DNA from: BCD1 sp965230565
GTDB taxonomy: Bacteria; Bacteroidota; Bacteroidia; Chitinophagales; Saprospiraceae
Assembly (NCBI GenBank): GCA_965230565.1
Contig: CBDDLH010000005.1
Location: 1 to 64,000, forward strand
DNA length: 64,000 bases
Direction of reading: 5' to 3'
A program made the translations under genes and the position numbers. Under the pieces are notes generated by a model. It saw only the letters and a list, made by a program, of their open reading frames with translations, ran no database searches and was not told the DNA's origin. Below are positions 1 through 8,846 of the stretch, piece by piece. How positions within the stretch are numbered: the stretch's first letter is position 1; every line of letters starts with the position of its first letter.

Positions 1-2389
1 TATAATACTGCGGCTTTTGATGTTAAACCTAACGAAGCTGTGGAGGATCTGTTGAAAAAGCTTCCGGGCATCGAAGTAAACCGTGATGGTAGCATCAAGG
101 CCCAGGGGGAAGATGTGGACCGCGTTATGGTAGACGGCAAAGAGTTCTTTGGAGGCGATCCGACCATTGCCACCAAAAACCTTCCGGCAGATGCCGTTGA
201 CAAGGTCCAGGTATTTGACAAACAATCAGAGATGGCCGAATTTTCAGGTATCGATGATGGGATGGAGGAAAAAACCATCAACCTGGAACTCAAGGAGGAT
301 AAAAAGAAAGGTTACTTTGGCAATGCCACAGCCGGATATGGAACAGACGACCGGTATCAGGGTAAATTCAATATCAACCGTTTTGGCAAAGAAGACCCAG
401 CTTTCAGCCATTGGTATGGCAAATAATGTGAACGACCAGGGTTTCTCTTTTAATGATTATATCAATTTCATGGGAGGACTCGGGAATTTCATGTCAGGCG
501 GAGGGGGCATGCGTATAACCTTGGATAGCGATGGTGCCGGTTTGCCCTTGAACCTGAACGGGCAGGACGGAATTACGACTACCAGAGCAGGAGGAGTCAA
601 TATGAATACAGACTTTACTGATGAGACAGAGTTGAACGCCAGTTATTTTTACAATAATGCACAAAATGATCTCAACCGATCTGTCAATCGTCAAAATCTA
701 TTGGGTGACGAGGGTTTTTCAACGGAAGAAGAAAGTGACCGAATTACTACCAGGTCTAATCACCGTTTGAATTTTACACTCAGACATGAGATCGACTCCA
801 TGCAAAATCTTACTTTTCGGGGCAATGGTTCTTTGAACAATTCAAGGTTGGATAACATCGGTAATAATCAGACTTTTTCCAACAGCGGATTGGCGAACCA
901 AAGTTTCAAGGATTATTACACTACACAGGACGGTTATCAATGCAGCAGTAGTTTAATTTACCGCCGAAAATTCGGAAAACCGGGAAGAATCTTTTCCGGT
1001 AACTTGTCTTACCAACAGGATGGCGGCAATCAAACGGGGTCGATTTTTTCTGTCAATGACTTTTTTGACGGGGAAATGCTTCCATCTTTTTCGGATACTA
1101 TTGATCAGCGGCAGGTATATGATTCCCAAAAGGCGGGTTTTGGCTTCAGGCTTTCCTACACAGAACCAATTGGCAAGGGCAAATATCTCGAACTCAATGC
1201 TTCCCGTCAGCAATATCAGCATGAGCAGCAAAAGGAGTTTTTCGATCTCTTCTCCGGCGAAGAGGTACGGAATGACCTGTTGAGCAATCAGTATACTGTG
1301 GATTATACCTACAACCGGGCCGGAACGAATTTCCGGTATAATACCAAGAAGATGAATTTCAGCACGGGGATAAGTCTGCAACAGGCATTATTGCGCGGGC
1401 AAATCCTGAATGAACGGGATCCGATAACAGGAGAGTTCGTTTTTCTATTGCCATCTCTATCGCTTAGGTATGATTTCAAAACGACTAAAAACCTGTCGCT
1501 GGATTATCGAACAGAGGTTCGGGAACCTACCATCCAGGAATTACAACCGGTAATTGATAACAGTAACCCGCTGAATATTTATGAGGGCAATCCTGATCTC
1601 AGACCGGAATACACCCATCGTCTGAACGCCTTTTTTATGATCTATGACCAGTTTAGTTTTACGAACTTTTATGTAAATGCCTTGGCTGCATATACCAGGG
1701 ATAAGATCACTACTGCCCAAAGCGTTGATGAATTGTTCCGTAGGTATTCACGTCCGTTGAATGTGGAAGATGATATCATGCTGCAGGGGACTGTCTCTTT
1801 CAGCACACCGATCAGACCCATTAAAACAAGGATCAGCCTCACAGCTGACCTGGCAAATAATCGAGGAATACTGTACGTCAATGATGTCAAGAACAAAACC
1901 CGGTTCAACACAGCATCTTTTGACCTGAGTCTGGATAATCGAAAGAAAGAAGTTGTCGATGTAACGGTTGGAGCTAATTTTGAATTCAACAATACGACCT
2001 ACTCTGTCAGCGAACAGTTTAACCAGTTTTTTACAAGGCAGACCTTTTATGCTGACTTTGCTCTGGAAGTAGCTGATAAATGGAGCCTCACTTCCTCCTT
2101 TGATTATCAGGTTTATTCTAATGAATCATTCGGTAAACAGCAGGGTATTCCTTTGTGGACAGCATCCCTGTCTCGTTTTGTGATGAAGCAAAAAGGAGAG
2201 ATAAAATTATCTGTATTTGATATGCTCAACAAAAATGTTGGTATCAACAGGATAAGCCAGTTGAACTATACCCAGGAAGAGAGAATCTTGTCCTTAAGAA
2301 GGTACTTCATGCTGAGTTTTGCTTATTCCATTACGGGGTTTGATGCTGAACACAGTGGGTTGGATGTGCAGGTTAGCCGCAGGCGATAA
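1..2389 (+). CDS. TonB-dependent receptor-type outer-membrane beta-barrel protein, 5' truncated by window edge, frameshifted
   Basis: The reading frame is open from base 1, so the gene begins outside the window. The visible part starts in the plug domain (DVKPNEAVEDLLKKLPGIEV, then RVMVDGKEFFGGDP), the usual plug signature of Bacteroidota outer-membrane receptors, and continues into a long stretch of alternating aromatic and polar beta strands ending near a terminal aromatic strand (RRYFMLSFAYSITGF). The frame switches once: the first frame reaches a stop at 424-426, while the second frame carries the continuation FGKKTQLSAIGMANN. Dropping one base near 391 joins the two. The product would sit in the outer membrane and import a ligand with TonB energy; the substrate cannot be told. 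No SusD partner follows. The frameshift may be real or a sequencing error. Confidence 0.85.
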
Positions 2390-2783
2390 CGTAGCACAGA
2401 ATTTAGTCTGTAGGTGTTATAGTACCAGTACCAGTTACCAGTACCAGTTTGCAGTACCAGATAACAGTCTACAGCCCTCCGTTTTCAGTCCACAGTCTAC
2501 AGTCTACAGCCTTCAGTCTACAGCCTTCAGTCTGTATTTGGAAATGGAGGGGTTTTGGAAGGGTTGATTAGGAGGGTAAAATAAATTAAGGTGTCAAATT
2601 TGTATTGATCCCCGGGCTATCTGATTCAGAAATTCCCGGGGATTTGCTGTTTTACGCTATTTTTTGAATATTAACCCCCATATTTATCTTGATCTGTCGA
2701 CAAAAACCTGCCGGAAAGCTAATATTCGAACATTCCTAAGGCCTGAAAATGCAATAAATCCTCAAAATGATTATTTTTGGCGC
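2390..2783. repeat. Intergenic region with heptanucleotide repeats
   Basis: From about 2419 to 2545 the sequence is built of short related words, first CCAGTA/CCAGTTA units and then ten consecutive 7-bp units of the CAGTCTA/CAGCCTT type. No convincing reading frame covers it. The remaining part up to 2783 is AT-rich and must hold the promoter of the downstream CNNM/CBS gene. Confidence 0.75.
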
Positions 2784-3854
2784 ATGGGATCATTGATTGC
2801 ATTTTTTATTCTTTCTATTGCATTTTCTTTTTTGTGTTCGGTACTGGAAGCTGTATTGCTGAGTATCACTCCTCGTTTTATTAGCCAGGAGGTTAACAAA
2901 GGTGGGCCTGTTGGGGAAGCTCTTCAGGAATACAAAAAAGATATTGACCGGCCCTTGTCGGCCATTTTAACCCTCAATACCATCGCACACACTGTAGGGG
3001 CGATCGGTGTTGGAGCCCAGGCAGGAAAATTGTTCGGTTCTAATTATCTTAACTTTTTCGGCTTACATGTTTCTATTGAGGGAATTATCGCCGTGATTAT
3101 GACGCTCGCGATTCTCATCGTTTCAGAGATTATTCCGAAAACTATTGGCGCGAATAACTGGAAGTCCTTGACGCCTTTTACTGTAAATACCCTGAAGGTG
3201 ATCATGTTTATCCTGGCTCCATTGGTATGGGTCAGCCAGTTAATTACGAGGAACCTTAAAAGTGAAAAGGAAAAGAGCGTTTTCAGCCGTCGTGATTTTG
3301 CCGCTTTGGCCCATGAGGGAAAAGAAGGTGGCTCATTGGCTCATAGCGAGTACCGTATCATCACCAATCTGCTCGGACTGGATAAATTGACTGTTCGGGA
3401 TATTATGACGCCCAGAACGGTAATGACGATTGCTGATGCCAATGAAACGCTGGAAGAATTTTTCAAAAATCACAATCCGTTACCTTTCTCCCGTATCCCC
3501 GTTTATGAGGATATGGATGTGTTCTCCGGTATGATCCTTAAGGATGACCTGCTGCTCCAGTTGGTTGATGGTAACAACAAAAAGAAATTAAAAGATATTG
3601 CCAAGCCGTTGCTCTACGTTCAGGACACAGCTCCTCTTCCGCAGTTTTTTGAAGAGTTATCTTCCAACAGTGCACATATGGCGCTTGTGGTGGATGAATT
3701 CGGAAGTACGGTTGGTCTCGTTACCATGGAAGATTTATTGGAAACCATTATCGGAGTTGAGATTACCGATGAATCTGACGCTGTGGAAGACCTGAGGAAG
3801 TATGCCCGCGAAAGATGGGAAGAGCGTGCCAAACGGTTGGGTGTTCTTGAATAA
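2784..3854 (+). CDS. CNNM-domain (DUF21) and CBS-pair membrane protein, CorB/hemolysin-like
   Basis: Membrane protein of about 356 residues. The first ~150 residues are hydrophobic with the CNNM/DUF21 look (MGSLIAFFILSIAFSFLCS at the start, later EIIPKTIGANNW, the conserved E-x-x-P-K-T/x-G). A CBS pair follows at about 208-330, opening with the family signature DIMTPRTVM and containing VVDEFGSTVGLVTMEDLLE. Relatives are linked to Mg2+/Co2+ efflux (CorB/CorC, CNNM). The long C-terminal CorC-HlyC domain is missing, as in the shorter subgroup. I chose the ATG at 2784 because the DUF21 domain starts there; an in-frame TTG at 2664 would add an unconvincing 40-residue leader. It converges on the next gene across a shared terminator. 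Confidence 0.88.
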   Translation: MGSLIAFFILSIAFSFLCSVLEAVLLSITPRFISQEVNKGGPVGEALQEYKKDIDRPLSAILTLNTIAHTVGAIGVGAQAGKLFGSNYLNFFGLHVSIEGIIAVIMTLAILIVSEIIPKTIGANNWKSLTPFTVNTLKVIMFILAPLVWVSQLITRNLKSEKEKSVFSRRDFAALAHEGKEGGSLAHSEYRIITNLLGLDKLTVRDIMTPRTVMTIADANETLEEFFKNHNPLPFSRIPVYEDMDVFSGMILKDDLLLQLVDGNNKKKLKDIAKPLLYVQDTAPLPQFFEELSSNSAHMALVVDEFGSTVGLVTMEDLLETIIGVEITDESDAVEDLRKYARERWEERAKRLGVLE

Positions 3855-3858
3855 AAAA

Positions 3859-3893
3859 ACAGCCCTGATTCGGCATTGCTGAATCAGGGCTGT
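3859..3893. terminator. Bidirectional intrinsic terminator
   Basis: Perfect 13-bp inverted repeat (ACAGCCCTGATTC at 3859-3871 with its complement at 3881-3893) and a 9-nt loop, preceded by an A-run that is a U-run on the minus strand. It sits between two convergent genes that stop at 3854 and 3918. Confidence 0.85.
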
Positions 3894-3917
3894 TATCATT
3901 TAAATAATTTTATTGAT

Positions 3918-4337
3918 CTATCCGTGAGTATGTCCCACATGCTCATTTTTCACATAGTCCATCCCACATTCAGGGCACTGGCCTGCAGCATCCGATCCGC
4001 TGCCTTTACAGTGCATTGGGCAGATGTATGCTGAGTGATAAGGCGCGTTGAAGACATAATCCATATCACAAGCAGGACATTTGCCTGGTTCCTTAGAACC
4101 ACTGCCATCACAGTGCATCGGGCAGATATACATGGAAGTAACCTCTGGTCCGGGTTTTCCGTCATCCTCTCCAACTTCAGTGGCTTCTGTAGACTCAGTA
4201 GTCTCCCCTTCAGTAACTTCAGTGGTTTCAGAAGCATTGCCTTCCGCATTGTCAGAAGTTGAATTATTACAGGCGCTCAATAACATGATAGCAAAAAACA
4301 TGGCTACCAGTCCAAAATGAATTTTGAATTTCTTCAT
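3918..4337 (-). CDS. Lipoprotein with two heavy-metal-binding (YHS-like) repeats
   Basis: 139-residue exported protein. The signal peptide ends in a lipobox (MLLSACNNS), so it is probably a membrane-anchored lipoprotein. An acidic Glu/Thr-rich linker (about residues 25-65) leads to two near-identical modules, YICPMHCDGSGSKEPGKCPA and YICPMHCKGSGS followed by GQCPECGMDYV, each with C-P-M-H-C and C-P-x-C-x-M-D. This matches the heavy-metal-binding domain found on copper ATPases and efflux adaptors (usual form CPMHP...PGKCPKCGM), but here the usual P after CPMH is a Cys, adding a thiol per module. The C-terminus ends HVGHTHG. A role in periplasmic metal binding or sensing is inferred. No transporter lies next to it. 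Confidence 0.8.
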   Translation of the reverse strand: MKKFKIHFGLVAMFFAIMLLSACNNSTSDNAEGNASETTEVTEGETTESTEATEVGEDDGKPGPEVTSMYICPMHCDGSGSKEPGKCPACDMDYVFNAPYHSAYICPMHCKGSGSDAAGQCPECGMDYVKNEHVGHTHG

Positions 4338-4500
4338 GATTTGAAAAAAATTATGTTGTTTGAAAAAAGTGGTTTATTGAAAATTTATTGAGTGTTCGTT
4401 TGGTAGGTTGGAAGTGGAAACTGTTTAAAATCAAAGTTTATTGTTTCGGCAAATAAACTTATCTTGCCTTTTTCAAGGTTAAAATTAAAACAATATTAAA

Positions 4501-5667
4501 ATGCGCTTTAAAGCTTTGTTGATAGTCCTGCTCTTTTTAACCGCTTGTGGCGGTGGGGGAAAGATAAAAATCTTATTGGAAGATGTTAAACAGGATTTTG
4601 CCCCGGATAAAAGGGTGGCATTGTTTGATGTGAGGGCCATTAAAAAAGGCGGCAAGTATTTGCTTGAGGGAACTTCAAATTTGCCTGAGGCAATAGAGGC
4701 TTTAGTAGCTAAATGTGAGGATGCAGGTTTTAAAGTGGAGAACAGAGTGGAGATGTATCCGGACGAGACCCTGGAAGGAAAGTTGTTTGGTGTTGTTAAT
4801 TTATCTGTATGTAATATCCGGTCTCATCCTGCTCATTCTGCTGAATTGTCAACTCAAGCGACTTTAGGGACTCCCCTGAAATTGCTGACCAAACAAAAGG
4901 GTTGGTATCTGGTTCAGACCCCCGATGGTTACCTGGGGTGGCTGGATAGTGAGGGATTTGCTCCAATGACGGAGGAAGAAATGGTCAACTGGCAATCAGG
5001 AGAAAAGGTTGTTTATCTCCCTCAGTTTGGTTTTGCTTTTGAGGAAGCAACAGCTTCTGGTATTGCCAGTGACCTGCTGGCCGGAAATATTCTGAAATAC
5101 ATAGGAGAAACGGAAAAGAATCTGACTAAGGTTGCTTTCCCGGATGGAAGGGAGGCCCTGGTAGAGTCTGATGCTATAATGGGTTATGATGAATGGCTTG
5201 ATTCCAGAAATCCACTTGCGGAAAACATTCTGGCGGATGCTCATGAGTTTCTTGGCAGGCCATATCTGTGGGGAGGGACTTCCGGAAAAGGAGTGGATTG
5301 CAGTGGTTATACCAAGACTATATTTTTTCTCAACGGCATTATCCTGCCCCGGGATGCTTCTCAGCAGGTGCATGTCGGAACAGAAGTGCCAACGGATACA
5401 ACTTTAACCGGCCTTGAACCAGGAGACCTGCTTTTCTTCGGACGAAAGGCAACGGATAGAGAAAAAGAAAAAATAACCCATGTGGCCATCTATAAAGGAG
5501 ATGGAAAGATCATTCATTCATCAGGAATGGTGAAAGTGGAAAGCCTGAGACGAGGAGATGACAATTTTAATGAATATCGTTTGAAAACCCTGGTCAGGGC
5601 TAAACGCATGCTGGAAACTCCCGGTGAGCATGGAGTGCAATTGATTCGCCAGTCAGCGGTTTACTAA
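4501..5667 (+). CDS. Lipoprotein C40 (NlpC/P60) peptidase with SH3 domains
   Basis: 388 residues. An N-terminal signal with lipobox (LLFLTACGGGG) is followed by an unassigned ~85-residue segment, an SH3-like segment (VCNIRSHPAHSAELSTQATL ... KGWYLVQTPDGYLGWLDSEG, about 100-150), a second SH3-like stretch and a C-terminal NlpC/P60 domain. Catalytic residues are visible: Cys near 267 in GVDCSGY and His near 327 in ITHVAIYKGDG, with a polar third residue near HSSG. Such enzymes cut gamma-D-Glu-meso-diaminopimelate bonds in cell-wall peptides; outer-envelope location is inferred from the lipobox. It is divergent from the metal-binding lipoprotein, with 163 bp between the two starts, and appears monocistronic. 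Confidence 0.9.
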   Translation: MRFKALLIVLLFLTACGGGGKIKILLEDVKQDFAPDKRVALFDVRAIKKGGKYLLEGTSNLPEAIEALVAKCEDAGFKVENRVEMYPDETLEGKLFGVVNLSVCNIRSHPAHSAELSTQATLGTPLKLLTKQKGWYLVQTPDGYLGWLDSEGFAPMTEEEMVNWQSGEKVVYLPQFGFAFEEATASGIASDLLAGNILKYIGETEKNLTKVAFPDGREALVESDAIMGYDEWLDSRNPLAENILADAHEFLGRPYLWGGTSGKGVDCSGYTKTIFFLNGIILPRDASQQVHVGTEVPTDTTLTGLEPGDLLFFGRKATDREKEKITHVAIYKGDGKIIHSSGMVKVESLRRGDDNFNEYRLKTLVRAKRMLETPGEHGVQLIRQSAVY

Positions 5668-5670
5668 TGG

Positions 5671-5722
5671 TTCGAGTTGCGGGTTGCAAGAAGAAATAAC
5701 TTGCAACCCGTAACCCGTAACA
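5671..5722. repeat. Heptad repeat with embedded hairpin between convergent genes
   Basis: CGGGTTGCAAG (5680-5690) and its exact complement (5700-5710) form an 11-bp hairpin with a 9-nt loop. The flanks continue in 7-bp units (GTTGCGG, GTTGCAA; CCGTAAC, CCGTAAC). It fills the 60-bp gap between two convergent stops and could end transcription in both directions, although no long U-run follows. Confidence 0.7.
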
Positions 5723-5727
5723 TCAAT

Positions 5728-6582
5728 TTACTGCTTATCTTTTTTGGATTTTTTTGTCTTATCCTTTTTCTTCTTTTCTACTTTTTTATCCACTTTTTCA
5801 ACCGGAGCCGGGGCCTCTTCTATTGCTTCAACCGGAGCTGGTGCTTCTTCAACAGCTTCCTCTGTTTCAGCTGGGAAAGCAAAAATACTGTGGTCAATTT
5901 CCGGATTGGTTTCGTATTTTGAAACGGTTAATTTCATAATACTTTGACCATTCATTTTGTTTTCCAGTGAAAATGGTACCATCAAGCCATCAACTTCGTC
6001 GTAATCACTCATGAAAAATTCACTTGCCTGACCGGCTGCAGGACCAGATGAAACGGTGGTTCTGACCATTACAGGAATGTAGTATTCCGTATCGAAGAAA
6101 TGGTATTCAACTTTGCCGTTTTTACGTGTAGCTTTGATTTTGTAACACTCAGTACCTTCGATTTCTTCAGTACCTTCGAGTTCCAGCGTGTGACCGTTTT
6201 CTTTGTAATTAAGGTAGATGTTCGGGAAATCCTGTCCCTCCATATCTTCCGCCATTTCAGCAGGCAGTTTTTGAGGGTCCGGACCGGATTGGAAAGGGTT
6301 GATGCCCCATGCAGTTTCCCCATCGTAAGCCTGTACAATTTGCATACCCTGAACGGAGATGTCCTGGCGGTTTTTGTTAGGTTTGGCAAAAGTCATTGTT
6401 CCGGATAATTCCATGCCCTGTACAAAAACCGTAGCTTCCATTCTTTGGGCTTCCAGTTTTTCCCATGCAGCCTTACCGCCGGTGTTCTCAAAGTAGTTGT
6501 CGAGAATGTCTTCAACAGTCTGTGCATTCATCAGGAAAGTAGTGCTTGTCAATACAAGCAGAAAGAATAATTTTTTGAACAT
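5728..6582 (-). CDS. LolA-like outer-membrane lipoprotein-sorting family protein with charged C-terminal tail
   Basis: 284 residues with a cleavable signal peptide (MFKKLFFLLVLTSTTFLMNA) and an N-terminal TVEDILDNYFENTGGKAAWE, the usual opening of Bacteroidota proteins with the LolA/LolB fold. The body (25-235) has the expected beta-sheet pattern, e.g. GTECYKIKATRKNGKVEYHF. The last ~50 residues are low-complexity: repeated EEAPAPVE, then a Lys-rich tail KKKKDKTKKSKKDKQ, which may bind anionic surfaces. True LolA carries lipoproteins across the periplasm; family members like this one are generally uncharacterised, so that role is not assured. Transcription runs away from galE. Confidence 0.8.
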   Translation of the reverse strand: MFKKLFFLLVLTSTTFLMNAQTVEDILDNYFENTGGKAAWEKLEAQRMEATVFVQGMELSGTMTFAKPNKNRQDISVQGMQIVQAYDGETAWGINPFQSGPDPQKLPAEMAEDMEGQDFPNIYLNYKENGHTLELEGTEEIEGTECYKIKATRKNGKVEYHFFDTEYYIPVMVRTTVSSGPAAGQASEFFMSDYDEVDGLMVPFSLENKMNGQSIMKLTVSKYETNPEIDHSIFAFPAETEEAVEEAPAPVEAIEEAPAPVEKVDKKVEKKKKDKTKKSKKDKQ

Positions 6583-6675
6583 AATTTTCTGTGTTTTTTT
6601 TACGAATAACGTCTTTTGGATAGTTAATTGTTTTAAATACTCGATAAAAGGATGAAAAAAATAGATTTTTAGGTT

Positions 6676-6718
6676 TTTGGTTCAAAGAGTTCAAGGGGTT
6701 TAAATTGTTTCAGGTTTT
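6676..6718. repeat. Nine-bp periodic repeat
   Basis: Four GTT-initial words in succession at 9-bp spacing (GTTCAAAGA, GTTCAAGGG, GTTTAAATT, GTTTCAGGT). Similar words in 10-bp register occur near 45045 and, in reverse complement, near 60754. Confidence 0.55.
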
Positions 6719-6722
6719 GCTG

Positions 6723-6755
6723 AGAAATACTATTTTTTCAAAAAATAGTATTTCT
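6723..6755. repeat. Interspersed palindrome, copy A
   Basis: Two 16-bp arms, AGAAATACTATTTTTT and its exact complement, around a single C. The same palindrome recurs at 9636, 12358 and 22224. It lies downstream of galE and upstream of the LolA-like gene, 20 bp from a CAGACTAAAGTCTG element. Confidence 0.85.
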
Positions 6756-6775
6756 GTTAATCCAAACTGGTACTA

Positions 6776-6795
6776 CAGACTAAAGTCTGTGCTAC
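6776..6795. repeat. CAGACTAAAGTCTG element abutting the galE stop codon
   Basis: CAGACTAAAGTCTGTGCTAC is a near-palindrome whose last bases include the galE stop codon (6792-6794, minus strand). Further copies sit at 12394 and 18365, again at the 3' ends of minus-strand genes. Confidence 0.75.
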
Positions 6796-7811
6796 TGCAT
6801 TCTTTTTTTCTCCCATTCCCAGGCTGTGCGCATGATGTCGTTTATATCGCGGGTGGGTTTCCATCCCAGTAATTCGGCGGCTTTGGTGTAATCGGCGAAG
6901 ATGGCCACAACGTCTCCTGGCCGGCGAGGGCCGATCTCATAATTCAGGGGAGCATTGGTCGCTTCCAGAAAAGCGTTGACGGCTTCCAAAACGGTCACCC
7001 CCTGGCCAATGCCTAAATTGAAGACCTCACAACTGTCTGTATTTTTGTTGTCCAGGAGATATTGTAATGCCTTGGTGTGCGCATTGGCAAGATCCATTAT
7101 GTGAATGTAGTCCCGGATACAACTGCCATCCCGGGTTGCGTAATCATCGCCGAAAACGACCACTTTTTCTCTTTTGCCGATAGCTGTTTCGGTAATGACG
7201 GGAACAAGATTGGAGGGAGGTACAGTTGGAGATTCCCCAATCAGATTACTGTCGTGGGCTCCGGCAGGATTAAAATACCTAAGCAGGATAGCATTCTGGT
7301 CTTGCCGACTGGTAAGGTAATCCTGTATGATGTTTTCTCCTATTTGCTTGGTCCGGGCATAGGGACTTTCTGCTTCCTGCAGGGGCGTTTTTTCTGTTAC
7401 GGGAAGTTCTTTGGCATTACCGTAAACGGAACAGGAAGAAGAAAAGATCAGGTTGTCAACACTGAATTCATCCATACAGTTGAGGATGCTCAATAAACTG
7501 TTGATGTTATTCCGGAAATACAATAATGGCTTTTCAACGGATTCTCCTACCAGCTTAAGGGCCGCGAAATGGATGATGCCTTTAATGTCGGGGTGGTCCA
7601 GGAAAATCTGCCGGGTGGCTTCTCCATCGACCAGGTCGATCCGGTAGTTTTGCACTTTGACGCCGGTGATTTCCTTAATGCCATCCAGTGCGGCTTCTGT
7701 TGAATTGCAAAGATTGTCGACTGATACAACTTCGAATCCATTATCGATCAGATCAGCGATGGTGTGACTTCCGATGTAACCACAACCTCCGGTAACGAGA
7801 ATTTTTGCCAT
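6792..7811 (-). CDS. galE: UDP-glucose 4-epimerase
   Basis: 339 residues, the normal length for GalE. The N-terminus has the Rossmann NAD-binding motif TGGCGYIGSH (GxxGxxG). The catalytic Tyr-x-x-x-Lys is in ESPYARTK near residue 150, with the partner Ser in SSSCSVYG, and the substrate-side signature RYFNPAGAH follows. It interconverts UDP-glucose and UDP-galactose in the cytoplasm, feeding galactose use and surface-polysaccharide synthesis. It starts on the other side of a 244-bp region from cysQ. The glycosyltransferase two genes away would suit envelope glycan synthesis, but the genes are divergent, so joint regulation is only a possibility. Confidence 0.95.
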   Translation of the reverse strand: MAKILVTGGCGYIGSHTIADLIDNGFEVVSVDNLCNSTEAALDGIKEITGVKVQNYRIDLVDGEATRQIFLDHPDIKGIIHFAALKLVGESVEKPLLYFRNNINSLLSILNCMDEFSVDNLIFSSSCSVYGNAKELPVTEKTPLQEAESPYARTKQIGENIIQDYLTSRQDQNAILLRYFNPAGAHDSNLIGESPTVPPSNLVPVITETAIGKREKVVVFGDDYATRDGSCIRDYIHIMDLANAHTKALQYLLDNKNTDSCEVFNLGIGQGVTVLEAVNAFLEATNAPLNYEIGPRRPGDVVAIFADYTKAAELLGWKPTRDINDIMRTAWEWEKKRMQ

Positions 7812-7854
7812 TTTTGGTTGTTTTGATGAGGTGCAGGTTCTGTTCGTTTTTTGT

Positions 7855-7970
7855 GCCGGAGCGTTAAGCGGAGGTCGGCGCAGAGACGAGCAGTACCAGG
7901 GATGGAAGCTTTAGCGGACAGCCCGGTCCCGCCACATCGTGGTCGGGAGGGACCCCAAAAGTTTTCCATC
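7855..7970. other. GC-rich hairpin-forming segment between galE and cysQ
   Basis: This segment is much richer in G+C than its AT-rich flanks and contains GGTCCCGCC facing GGTCGGGAGGGACC around ACATCGT, which can fold into a hairpin. It has no credible gene and looks like an inserted intergenic repeat; no second copy is in the window. Confidence 0.4.
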
Positions 7971-8055
7971 AAATTATCTTTTCCCTCGATTCACTTTGCG
8001 CAAATATACTTTAATCTCAAAGTAAATTATCTTTACGCCAAAATAATACTTCGAA

Positions 8056-8844
8056 ATGTACGACGAGCTGAATGAGTTGATACCTGATGTGTTAAAAATT
8101 GCCTATAAAGCTGGCCAGGCGATCATGGAAATCTACGAAAATGATGCAGATCTGGGAGTGGAGCGCAAGCAGGATGATTCTCCGGTGACCAAAGCTGATA
8201 AAGCGTCTAATGCGATCATTTGCGCAGAATTGGAAGCCCTGGGCACTTCCTGGCCAATTATGTCGGAAGAGCAAAAGGAGATTCCCTATGCAGAGAGAAA
8301 AAACTTCGAATATTACTGGCTCGTTGATCCTTTGGATGGTACGAAGGAGTTTATCAAACGCAATGGTGATTTTACGGTCAATATTGCCCTCATCCACAAG
8401 ACAGAGGCTGTTATGGGAGTTGTTGGCGTGCCGGCACTGGGGGAGATGTATTGGGCAATTAAAGGGAATGGGGCATTTATGGAAGTAAAGGGAGAGGTTA
8501 GAGAACTGAAGGTTGACCTCAATTTTGACCTTGAAGACAGTGGGTTGAAGGTCGTTTGCAGCCGTTCTCATATTACCGGGCCAACCAAAGATTATCTGGA
8601 CCAGTTGAATGATCCTGTCCTGGTGCCTGTTGGCAGTGCCCTGAAATTGATGCTGCTGGCCAAAGGAGAAGCAGAACTTTATCCGCGATTGGGGCCGACG
8701 ATGGAATGGGATATCGCTCCTGCCCAGATCGTTCTGGAAGAAGCCGGAGGTTCGGTAATTGATGAAGTTACCGGCAAACCTATGCGTTATAATAAAGAAA
8801 ACCTGTTGAATCACTATTTTATCGCTTACGCAAAGAGCGTCTGA
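8056..8844 (+). CDS. cysQ: 3'(2'),5'-bisphosphate nucleotidase, inositol monophosphatase superfamily
   Basis: 262 residues, typical of CysQ. The Mg2+-binding motif WLVDPLDGTKEFIKRNGDFT (about residues 92-112) has the DPLDGTxEF form specific to CysQ rather than to SuhB. The second metal motif WDIAPAQIVLEEAGG is near 220, and an upstream Glu lies in IMSEEQKE. The enzyme hydrolyses 3'-phosphoadenosine 5'-phosphate to AMP, recycling the by-product of sulfate assimilation and sulfotransfer. Only 2 bases separate it from the following glycosyltransferase, so the two form an operon. No other sulfate-assimilation gene is nearby. Confidence 0.93.
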   Translation: MYDELNELIPDVLKIAYKAGQAIMEIYENDADLGVERKQDDSPVTKADKASNAIICAELEALGTSWPIMSEEQKEIPYAERKNFEYYWLVDPLDGTKEFIKRNGDFTVNIALIHKTEAVMGVVGVPALGEMYWAIKGNGAFMEVKGEVRELKVDLNFDLEDSGLKVVCSRSHITGPTKDYLDQLNDPVLVPVGSALKLMLLAKGEAELYPRLGPTMEWDIAPAQIVLEEAGGSVIDEVTGKPMRYNKENLLNHYFIAYAKSV

Positions 8845-8846
8845 TT

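Noticed and set aside
2319..2567. An 82-codon frame running through the heptad tract
   Set aside because: Most of it is translated repeat (Ser/Tyr/Gln-rich) and its start lies inside the receptor gene; it has no family.
8092..8814. A long minus-strand frame opposite cysQ, and a similar one at 56213-56980 opposite GH97
   Set aside because: Both are antisense shadows of genes with clear catalytic motifs; the antisense products show no domain.
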